Below, piece by piece: positions 1-4,834 of a DNA stretch of 7,438 bases. The DNA comes from an uncultured Clostridia bacterium. GTDB lineage: Bacteria; Bacillota; Clostridia; Oscillospirales; Ruminococcaceae. A model generated the notes under the pieces. The model did no database searches. It was not told the origin of the DNA and saw only the letters and a list, made by a program, of their open reading frames with translations. The translations under genes and the position numbers were made by a program. The number at the start of each line of letters is the position of its first letter. Position 1 is the first letter of the stretch. The stretch spans positions 1 to 7,438 of the forward strand of contig CAMEYZ010000111.1 of assembly GCA_945947715.1 (NCBI GenBank), given 5' to 3'.

Positions 1-394
1 TATCCAGCTTTATCCCGAACAGCATTGCCGCTCCCCAGAACAGCAGGCCGTATACCGCCGACGATATCACAGTCGTCATCAGTGCCAGCAGGCTGATAGT
101 CTTGATGTTGGCTTTGAATTTTCTGCTGCTGACCTTTCCTGCGCCCGCAAAGAGCATGAAGCACAGCACTCCGTCCAGAAGATATTCCGAGAACTCAAAG
201 CTGCCTACATAACTTACCCCGTCGGAAAAGGCAGTATTGTCCGCAAAATATGCGGCGATAAGAACCACCGCGCTCAGCACCGAGGAAAACAGCACCAGAG
301 CGATATCCCCTTGCATATGTATAAACCGCTCGTTGATGACTCGTATTGCCACTATCAAAATGAAAATGACAAGAAAGCATTCCATAATTTCCAT
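1..394 (-). CDS. CPA1/NhaP-type Na+/H+ antiporter, N-terminal part (runs off the left edge)
   Basis: Only the first 131 codons are present. The protein is strongly hydrophobic, with likely membrane segments at about residues 5-20, 31-50, 72-86 and 99-127. The stretch LLDGVLCFMLFAGAGKVSSRKF (72-93), followed by a hydrophobic ISLLALMTTVISSAVYG helix, matches the conserved part of monovalent cation/proton antiporters of the CPA1 family. There, an FAGAL-like helix end is followed by a basic loop and the next helix. By family knowledge it would exchange cytoplasmic Na+ or K+ for H+ across the inner membrane. The catalytic Asp pair lies beyond the window edge, so activity cannot be judged. The start is ATG 394, with AAAGGA about 12 bases upstream. 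ATG 406 abuts the Shine-Dalgarno and is unlikely, and ATG 385 is a possible alternative. It has its own promoter at 463-491 and is separated from the WYL gene by a terminator. Confidence 0.8.
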   Translation of the reverse strand, partial: MEIMECFLVIFILIVAIRVINERFIHMQGDIALVLFSSVLSAVVLIAAYFADNTAFSDGVSYVGSFEFSEYLLDGVLCFMLFAGAGKVSSRKFKANIKTISLLALMTTVISSAVYGLLFWGAAMLFGIKLD

Positions 395-462
395 ATTATG
401 ATACATTCCTTTCAATTTTTGTCCGTTCAGAGCCTATATTGTCTGAAAGATTTCCAACTTCT

Positions 463-491
463 ATTATAACCACATTTTTGTAATAAGTCAA
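463..491 (-). promoter_or_regulatory. Sigma-A-type promoter of the antiporter gene
   Basis: On the minus strand a TTGACT -35 box (491-486) and a perfect TATAAT -10 box (468-463) are separated by exactly 17 bases. The predicted transcription start is near 456, which gives a leader of about 60 bases before ATG 394. It lies just downstream of the WYL terminator, so the antiporter is probably transcribed independently. Confidence 0.85.
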
Positions 492-509
492 GTGTTTTCA
501 CAATTACGC

Positions 510-546
510 AAAAAAGTCAGGCCCCTTTATTTTGTGAGCCTGACTG
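510..546 (-). terminator. Intrinsic terminator of the WYL regulator gene
   Basis: A perfect 8-bp stem (AGTCAGGC, arms 545-538 and 522-515 on the minus strand) encloses a 15-base loop and runs directly into six T residues (515-510). It lies about 40 bases after the WYL stop codon. The A-rich flank is only on the left, so it acts on minus-strand transcripts. Confidence 0.85.
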
Positions 547-584
547 ATAATTTTATTCGTCAAGATGTTATTTGACCATTTTTC

Positions 585-1580
585 TTATATCTGCTGCCCG
601 TCCGCAACCTCTCTGAGCATTTCCACATACCTGTCCCGCAGCTTTGCAGGCGAGATTATCTGCGCCTTGCTGCCGAACTGGAACAGCCAGCCGAAAAATG
701 GTTCAGGCTGCTCGGTCTTTATCTGCACATGAACGGTGAAATGCTCATCACCGTCTGCACATATCATTATATCCTTTCCGAAACGGTCTATCACTGCATT
801 GATAAGTGACTTGTCAAAGCGCAGTCTTACCGCCTCCTCTTCTCCGCTGAACATCGAAAACGTTGCGTTCAGATAATCGGAAAGGTCAAAGCCTTCAGGA
901 TAGGGCACCGCATTTTCATCAGTTACTGTCACACTTTCCATGCGGTCTACACGGAAATTGGATATGCTTCCATATTTTTCGTAATACGCCACAAGATAAT
1001 ATCTCTCGTGGTCCCACGTAAGAGCATATGGCGAACAGGTGCGTATCCCGTCACGGTATTTTTTGTTCTTGTTCAGGTCGTAGTCGAAATATTTGAACGA
1101 TATCTTTTTCTGCTCTGCAATAGCGCGATGAATGGCGTCCACGTTTATATATATGCGCTCATTGACCGCCTTCACCCGGTCGGATATGTACACCTGACGA
1201 TTTATCTGCTTAGCCTCGTACACGCTCGCAAGAGTCTCCAGCTTCTTGATAAGCCCCGCAGACTTCTTCTCGGTAAGAAACCTCGAGGACGACACCGCGT
1301 CCGCAAGCAGCTTCAGCTCGGGCAGCTCAAACTCACGGCTCACCGCCTTGTACCCAGCATTTGCTCCTCTGCCGCAGGGCAAGATATCCAGCCCATAGTT
1401 TCTAAGCGCTTCGATATCCTCATACAGTGCCTTTCTTCCAGCGGATATTCCATACTCCTCCAGCCTTGCGATTATTTCGGGCATGGTAATGGCATGCTCC
1501 TCGTCGGAATAGTCAAGGAGTATCTTATATAGATACAGTATTTTCAGCCGCTGATTGGGATTTTTTACTTTTTCGGACAT
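585..1580 (-). CDS. HTH and WYL-domain transcriptional regulator (YafY/DeoR-like)
   Basis: The product has 331 residues, the usual length for a stand-alone WYL regulator. The N-terminal 10-80 region is a winged helix-turn-helix; its recognition part is around SAGRKALYEDIEALRNYG (46-63), followed by the wing GRGANAGYK. The WYL domain covers about 145-215 and carries RYYLVAYY (193-200) where the WYL signature sits, then FRVDRM (209-214). A WCX-type C-terminal domain (about 248-328) contains PFFGWLFQFGSKAQIISP. WYL domains sense ligands, often nucleic acids or nucleotides, and these proteins activate or repress transcription; the ligand here is unknown. Start ATG 1580 has AGGTGA six bases upstream. 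The gene is monocistronic, with promoter 1686-1714 and terminator 510-546. Possible targets are itself, through the near-palindrome at 1665-1680, and the neighbouring antiporter, but the latter is only inferred from position. No defence genes are visible nearby. Confidence 0.9.
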   Translation of the reverse strand: MSEKVKNPNQRLKILYLYKILLDYSDEEHAITMPEIIARLEEYGISAGRKALYEDIEALRNYGLDILPCGRGANAGYKAVSREFELPELKLLADAVSSSRFLTEKKSAGLIKKLETLASVYEAKQINRQVYISDRVKAVNERIYINVDAIHRAIAEQKKISFKYFDYDLNKNKKYRDGIRTCSPYALTWDHERYYLVAYYEKYGSISNFRVDRMESVTVTDENAVPYPEGFDLSDYLNATFSMFSGEEEAVRLRFDKSLINAVIDRFGKDIMICADGDEHFTVHVQIKTEQPEPFFGWLFQFGSKAQIISPAKLRDRYVEMLREVADGQQI

Positions 1581-1636
1581 TTCTGCTCACCTTTTCCTTT
1601 CTATTGATCAAGGTATGATAATCAATTCATATTATA

Positions 1637-1645
1637 ATTATATCA
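1637..1645 (-). promoter_or_regulatory. Possible secondary extended -10 promoter for the WYL gene
   Basis: The minus strand reads TGATATAAT (1645-1637), a TGn extended -10 box. No good -35 lies 17 bases upstream. It is inside the leader made from the stronger promoter at 1686-1714. The surrounding AT-rich stretch could produce such a match by chance. Confidence 0.35.
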
Positions 1646-1664
1646 CAGGTCAATGTATCATTGT

Positions 1665-1680
1665 CAGGACAATTATCCTG
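1665..1680. promoter_or_regulatory. Near-palindromic operator candidate at the WYL transcription start
   Basis: CAGGACAATTATCCTG reads the same on both strands except at one pair (7 of 8 positions symmetric). It covers about +1 to +15 relative to the start predicted from the 1686-1714 promoter. A second perfect 6-bp inverted repeat, ATTGTC/GACAAT, overlaps it at 1660-1673. The position suits binding by a dimeric repressor, most simply the WYL protein itself. Binding is inferred, not shown. Confidence 0.45.
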
Positions 1681-1685
1681 TCTAT

Positions 1686-1714
1686 ATTTTACAGTTTTTT
1701 TCTCATCATGTCAA
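1686..1714 (-). promoter_or_regulatory. Sigma-A-type promoter of the WYL regulator gene
   Basis: The minus strand carries a perfect TTGACA -35 box (1714-1709), a 17-base spacer and a TAAAAT -10 box (1691-1686). It starts a few bases after the T-run of the upstream terminator (1718-1746). The predicted start near 1679 gives an approximately 100-base AT-rich leader, which also contains the 8-bp palindrome TTGATCAA (1604-1611). Confidence 0.8.
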
Positions 1715-1717
1715 TAC

Positions 1718-1746
1718 AAAAAGACCCGCACCAGGTGGCACGGGTC
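1718..1746 (-). terminator. Intrinsic terminator of the diguanylate cyclase operon
   Basis: A GC-rich hairpin with GACCCG/CGGGTC at its base (1746-1741 and 1728-1723) continues through two wobble pairs and more GC pairs to a tight loop. It is followed by five T residues on the minus strand (1722-1718). It begins 8 bases after the stop codon of the 71-residue gene. Confidence 0.9.
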
Positions 1747-1753
1747 CGATATT

Positions 1754-1969
1754 TCATTTTTTGCCGCTGTCAGGAGATACTCCGTATTTCCGATAGAAAT
1801 CCTCCACATCGGAGCTCGTTCTTACAAGCTCGGCAAAATGGAGCTTCTTATCAGCACCGCTGTAAAAGCCGATCGTCTTCTCCCCCGTGCAGATACTTGA
1901 TTCTATCCTGATATCCTCCGCGGAAAATTCCTGAGGAATAGGGAGCACATTATTTTTTCCGCTCTTCAC
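1754..1969 (-). CDS. Small uncharacterised protein, 71 residues, co-transcribed with the diguanylate cyclase
   Basis: I do not recognise this family. The product is soluble, with no signal peptide or membrane segment and a single Cys (27). The N-terminus, MKSGKNNVLPIPQEF, is basic and loop-like. The middle, IRIESSICTGEKTIGFYSG (21-39), looks like a beta hairpin. The part KKLHFAELVRTSSDVEDFYRKYGV (41-64) looks helical. The start is GTG 1969, backed by a very strong Shine-Dalgarno GGAGGT (1983-1978) eight bases upstream. That ribosome binding site and the terminator just after the stop argue that it is a real gene. It begins 34 bases after the GGDEF gene ends, so it probably shares its promoter. 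A link to cyclic-di-GMP signalling is suggested only by position. Confidence 0.7.
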   Translation of the reverse strand: MKSGKNNVLPIPQEFSAEDIRIESSICTGEKTIGFYSGADKKLHFAELVRTSSDVEDFYRKYGVSPDSGKK

Positions 1970-1977
1970 AGACTCTC

Positions 1978-1983
1978 ACCTCC
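1978..1983 (-). promoter_or_regulatory. Shine-Dalgarno that sets the GTG start of the 71-residue gene
   Basis: GGAGGT on the minus strand lies 8 bases before GTG 1969. No ATG in the same frame is placed correctly for this site, so the GTG is the best start. Confidence 0.75.
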
Positions 1984-2003
1984 GACGATATCAGCCATTG
2001 AAT

Positions 2004-3314
2004 TCAGCTCACAGCAGAGCTTTCTTCCTCGATATAAACGGTATCCTTGCCGCCGTTTTTCGCCTTGTACATTGCCTCATCAGCCCATTCAAATAGCTGC
2101 GGATAGGTCACCGACTTATTCGAGGTAATATACACACCAATGCTAAGGCTGATGCGGATATCCTCGCCGTTTATATTTACGCGGGCTTCCTTTGCAAGTG
2201 CAGACAGCTTATCACAGAAATCTGCGCAGTTGGCAGCAGCGGTAAATATCATAAATTCATCTCCGCCAAAGCGTCCGGTTATCTCACCCGGGAAATACTT
2301 TTCTATCAGCGAGGAGACCGCCATGAGAACATCATCTCCCTTGCGATGTCCGTACTTGTCATTGAAATGCTTGAAATCGTCGATATCGGCAACTGCAAAC
2401 AGCAGCTTCTCCTTTTCGCGGACCTTTTCCATTGCAGATACCGCATGATTTTCAAAGGAGGTCCTGTTGTACAAGCCCGTCAGCGGGTCAAGCTCTGCCT
2501 TTCGGATAAGCTCTCTGTTTCTGGCAAATTCCGTGCTGATATCCTGGATACGTCCGAAAACAGCAGTTATTTTTCCATGCTCGTCCGCAGCGCTGGAATA
2601 ATAGGTCCTGCACCACTTATAGCCTCCGCCGATGACCATGCTGCGGTATTCGAGAGTAGCCGTAACAGGCGTTCTGCATGCGGAAAGCAGTGCGGAAATG
2701 AATCTTTCCCTGTCCTCAGGGTGCACAAGCGGAGAGGTCCGAAACTGCTCCATATAATCGGTGATAACATTCTGAGTTATTCCGTTTGCGCCGTTGGATG
2801 AGAATATCATCTTATCCTCGTTGGGGGTGTACTCAAACAGGACATCGGGAGTAGTCATTTCATATATTTTGTACCGCTCGTTTCGGTAAAGGAAATCATC
2901 TTTAAGGGTGACCTCAGATGTTACGTTACGTATAATAAGAGCAACTGCGCCCTCTGCCGCTGCAAAATCCGCAGGAAATGCCTTGCATCTGAGCCATTTT
3001 ACCGCTCCACTGTTATTGCATATCAATCTGACGTCCACAGTATTTGCCTCGGTCAATGCCTTGTCAAATGCAGCTCTCAACTTATCAGTGTCTTCGGGGT
3101 GAACCCTGTCCAGTGCACAGTGTCTGTCCGCGGAAAGCTCCTCTTCAGTTATCTCAGCATCTGAAACAAGCTCATCGCTTGCATATATGATATTATAGTT
3201 ATCCGACGGCAAAAGCACAGCTATGCTTACCTTCCCTGAACCGATAAGCAGCTCCAGTGCGTCCGACGGTGCTATTCCTTTTTTTATGATACTTTTTATA
3301 TCTCTTCGTTTCAT
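2004..3314 (-). CDS. PAS-PAS-GGDEF diguanylate cyclase
   Basis: From ATG 3314 the product has 436 residues and no membrane segment, so it should be cytoplasmic. Two PAS-like sensor domains (about 25-135 and 145-260) each contain a VHPED motif (71-75 and 197-201), typical of PAS_3-type folds. The GGDEF domain (about 270-430) shows DPLTGLYNR (276-284), ADIDDFKHFNDKYGH (309-323, a metal-binding Asp), FGGDEF (349-354) and SIGVY (391-395). With a canonical GGDEF active site it should convert two GTP to cyclic-di-GMP. The RxxD inhibition site, expected nine residues before the first Gly, reads FPGE, so product feedback through that site should be absent. Start choice: ATG 3341 lies only about 6 bases into the predicted transcript without a Shine-Dalgarno, whereas ATG 3314 has AAAAGGG 12 bases upstream. 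The longer form of 445 residues cannot be excluded. The sensed signal is unknown. Confidence 0.92.
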   Translation of the reverse strand: MKRRDIKSIIKKGIAPSDALELLIGSGKVSIAVLLPSDNYNIIYASDELVSDAEITEEELSADRHCALDRVHPEDTDKLRAAFDKALTEANTVDVRLICNNSGAVKWLRCKAFPADFAAAEGAVALIIRNVTSEVTLKDDFLYRNERYKIYEMTTPDVLFEYTPNEDKMIFSSNGANGITQNVITDYMEQFRTSPLVHPEDRERFISALLSACRTPVTATLEYRSMVIGGGYKWCRTYYSSAADEHGKITAVFGRIQDISTEFARNRELIRKAELDPLTGLYNRTSFENHAVSAMEKVREKEKLLFAVADIDDFKHFNDKYGHRKGDDVLMAVSSLIEKYFPGEITGRFGGDEFMIFTAAANCADFCDKLSALAKEARVNINGEDIRISLSIGVYITSNKSVTYPQLFEWADEAMYKAKNGGKDTVYIEEESSAVS

Positions 3315-3353
3315 TTGTACGTTCAGCCCTTTTGTGTACATATATTTTTACTC

Positions 3354-3382
3354 ATTTTACCACAATTTATTGAAAATTTCAA
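3354..3382 (-). promoter_or_regulatory. Sigma-A-type promoter of the diguanylate cyclase operon
   Basis: The minus strand has a TTGAAA -35 box (3382-3377), a 17-base spacer and a TAAAAT -10 box (3359-3354). The predicted transcription start is near 3347. This leaves almost no leader before ATG 3341 but a normal one before ATG 3314, which supports the shorter protein. Confidence 0.75.
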
Positions 3383-3386
3383 TAAA
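3366..3386. promoter_or_regulatory. Perfect 21-bp palindrome over the -35 box (operator candidate)
   Basis: TTTATTGAAA at 3366-3375 is matched base for base by its reverse complement at 3377-3386, around the single central base 3376. It covers the whole -35 hexamer and about half of the spacer of the diguanylate cyclase promoter. A protein bound here would block RNA polymerase. The AT-rich composition raises the chance of coincidence, but ten of ten symmetric pairs centred beside a promoter element is notable. Confidence 0.55.
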
Positions 3387-3415
3387 AAAATTCATAATTT
3401 TTGTTAATTGACATT

Positions 3416-3453
3416 AAAAAACAGGAGCAAAGAGGAAAAGCCCTCCGCTCCTG
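3416..3453 (-). terminator. Intrinsic terminator at the end of the hom-thrB-tsaEB operon
   Basis: A 7-bp stem CAGGAGC/GCTCCTG (3453-3447 and 3428-3422) has an inner GAGG/CCTC helix and is followed by six T residues (3421-3416) on the minus strand. It lies about 37 bases after the stop of the 61-residue gene and separates this operon from the diguanylate cyclase unit. Confidence 0.88.
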
Positions 3454-3457
3454 CTTA

Positions 3458-3492
3458 TGACGAAAAAAGTATCGGACCGACAGTTTTCGTCA
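3458..3492 (-). repeat. Second inverted repeat between the last operon gene and its terminator
   Basis: TGACGAAAA (3466-3458 arm on the plus strand) and TTTTCGTCA (3484-3492) form a perfect 9-bp inverted repeat, with TCGG/CCGA nested at 3472-3480. One arm includes the UGA stop codon of the 61-residue gene. It has an internal U-run but weak pairing, so it looks like an accessory 3' stem rather than a true terminator. Confidence 0.4.
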
Positions 3493-3675
3493 GAACATAT
3501 TTTTTGAAAGCCCGTCAATAATACTCTGCATAGCCTCTTTTGAGTCCGCAGCTTTTGCGCGGCTTATCACCGACAGCTTCTGAGCCTCGGATAGATTTGC
3601 ATATGCCATGAGTGCGCGGCTGTCCTGAGCCAGCGCCATTCCCAGTCCCTGGGGAAGCTCTCTTATCTTATCCAT
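3490..3675 (-). CDS. Small conserved-looking protein, 61 residues, last gene of the operon
   Basis: Function is not known to me. The product begins MDKIRELPQGLGMALAQDSRALMAYANLSEAQK and ends with a helical SKEAMQSIIDGLSK. This resembles a type of small uncharacterised clostridial protein with an LP.GLGMALAQ start, a single-residue-spaced AL.YFA-like helix and an SKEEM.. motif; I recall this from memory and have not checked it. It looks all-helical, soluble and without Cys or Trp. ATG 3675 is preceded by AAAGGA (3689-3684) eight bases upstream, a good site. It follows tsaB by 51 bases without a terminator and is followed by two stem structures, so it is probably the last gene of the transcript. 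A role in tRNA modification is not implied by the sequence. Confidence 0.75.
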   Translation of the reverse strand: MDKIRELPQGLGMALAQDSRALMAYANLSEAQKLSVISRAKAADSKEAMQSIIDGLSKNMF

Positions 3676-3726
3676 ATCATCATTCCTTTCACAGTAGATA
3701 TACTGCCCGAAAAAAATGATAATATC

Positions 3727-4407
3727 CTATTTGTTTTCCTTTTCCTGAAGATCCTTTTCAGCCTTTGTTATCTGAAGATAATCCGGGTCAAGCTTATCTG
3801 CGGGAACAAATCCCCTGTCAAAGGCCGCAAAGCATAGGCTTGACGCCAGCGGATTTTTCAGCTGCGGCGGCGCAGGATATACTCTGCCGGGAGCCTTCAC
3901 TGACATTTCATCGGCATAGTCCCCCGCTCCGTAATACACGATACAGTCTGCGCCAAGCTCCGCCGAAAGGTCCTCCACGGAAATTATCCTGTCATCGCAA
4001 AGCCGTGTAACCTGTCGCCCGCTGACCCTGAAAAGCGCATTATACACAAGATTCTGCCTTGCAGCCATTACTGCGCAGACATTACATTCCATTCCAAGAA
4101 AATTATATGCAAGGGCTTCCAGTGTGGAAATCCCTGCGCATTTGCAGCCATTCGCAAATGATATGCCCTTTACCGCAGCAAGGCCAATTCTCAGCCCCGT
4201 ATAGGAGCCCGGCCCCTTTGCAGCAGACACAGCGTCGATATCGTCAAGAGTAAGCCCTGCATCGGACAGCACCCGCTTTGCCATAGGCAGTATTATCTGC
4301 GAATGTGTAAGCTTTGTCATCACCGACGACTGCGCCAGCACGCGGTTTTCATCGCAGACAGCCGCCGAAGCGGTATGTCCCGAGGTGTCAATCCCCAAGA
4401 TCAGCAA
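3727..4407 (-). CDS. tsaB: tRNA threonylcarbamoyladenosine biosynthesis protein TsaB (YeaZ)
   Basis: TsaB is the scaffold partner of TsaD in the complex that moves the threonylcarbamoyl group onto A37 of ANN-decoding tRNAs (t6A). The product (226 residues from TTG 4407) has the ASKHA-fold start LILGIDTS (2-9), the THS motif (34-36), GPGSYTGLRIG (65-75) and a C-terminal DPDYLQITKAEK (207-218), all typical of the family. The length is normal. The start: ATG 4416 lies directly against the ribosome binding site AAGGGAG (4423-4417), while TTG 4407 is 9 bases from it and gives the standard MLILGIDTS N-terminus. I therefore prefer TTG. The gene overlaps the end of tsaE by 20 bases, suggesting translational coupling. 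The catalytic partner tsaD and the enzyme tsaC are not in this window. Confidence 0.95.
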   Translation of the reverse strand: MLILGIDTSGHTASAAVCDENRVLAQSSVMTKLTHSQIILPMAKRVLSDAGLTLDDIDAVSAAKGPGSYTGLRIGLAAVKGISFANGCKCAGISTLEALAYNFLGMECNVCAVMAARQNLVYNALFRVSGRQVTRLCDDRIISVEDLSAELGADCIVYYGAGDYADEMSVKAPGRVYPAPPQLKNPLASSLCFAAFDRGFVPADKLDPDYLQITKAEKDLQEKENK

Positions 4408-4834
4408 AACGTTCATCTCCCTTGACGGTTATCCTACGCACATTGTCGGATATCCGTTCGATATCAATATAGATAGTATTATCGGGCAGACAGCCCTCAA
4501 TATTTTCTGACCATTCCACGGCGATGACCGAGGAATCGTCCATATAATCGTAAAAGCCGGTAGTCTCCAGCGCCTCTTCATTAAGGATTCGGTACATATC
4601 GAAATGATAGAGAGTAAGCCTTCCTCTGTACTCGTTCACAAGAGAAAATGTGGGCGAGCTGACCTCATCAGGGAGCCCCATACCTATGGCAAGCCCTCTT
4701 GTAAAGGTAGTCTTTCCTGCGCCCAGACCTCCGCGGTATGCTATCACATCGCCGCCTGACAGCCTTTTGCCCACCTTTTGGGCAAAGGCAATGGTCTTTT
4801 CGGGAGAATCAAGTGTTATTTCATATATCGCCAA
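4388..4834 (-). CDS. tsaE: tRNA threonylcarbamoyladenosine biosynthesis ATPase TsaE (YjeE)
   Basis: TsaE is the small ATPase that works with TsaB and TsaD to make t6A in tRNA. The product is 148 residues from TTG 4834, close to the family's usual 150. It has a Walker A loop GGLGAGKTT (35-43, Lys41), the SPTFSLVNEY switch region (60-69), LYHFDMYR with Asp79 (75-82) and VEWSE (106-110, Glu107/Trp108), all in family order. The start: an in-frame ATG at 4867 would add eleven residues unlike the family (MPVSTFWRILT) and has no clear ribosome site. TTG 4834 has GGAGG (4848-4844) nine bases upstream and gives the expected MAIYEITLDSPEKT. It overlaps the GNAT gene by 14 bases and tsaB by 20. Confidence 0.95.
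   Translation of the reverse strand: MAIYEITLDSPEKTIAFAQKVGKRLSGGDVIAYRGGLGAGKTTFTRGLAIGMGLPDEVSSPTFSLVNEYRGRLTLYHFDMYRILNEEALETTGFYDYMDDSSVIAVEWSENIEGCLPDNTIYIDIERISDNVRRITVKGDERFADLGD
4417..4423 (-). promoter_or_regulatory. Shine-Dalgarno that decides the tsaB start
   Basis: AAGGGAG on the minus strand sits inside the tsaE coding end. It abuts ATG 4416, which is too close for use, and is 9 bases from TTG 4407, a normal distance. This supports TTG initiation. Confidence 0.6.

Noticed and set aside
195..380. A 61-codon frame on the minus strand inside the antiporter region
   Set aside because: It is out of frame with the antiporter, Arg/Cys-rich and low in hydrophobic segments, while the other frame gives a clean membrane protein.
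1008..1532. A 174-codon open frame on the plus strand, opposite the WYL regulator
   Set aside because: It is antisense to a well-supported gene. There is no domain and no good ribosome site, so it is a codon-bias shadow.
1966..1998. A ten-codon ATG frame between the cyclase and the 71-residue gene (MADIVGGESL)
   Set aside because: It has no Shine-Dalgarno of its own and runs over the Shine-Dalgarno and GTG start of the 71-residue gene. It is too short to support as a leader peptide.
3676..3726. Short hairpin CAGTA-TATC-TACTG in the gap between tsaB and the 61-residue gene
   Set aside because: It is only five base pairs, without a T-run after it, so it is not a terminator and has too little support as a regulatory element.
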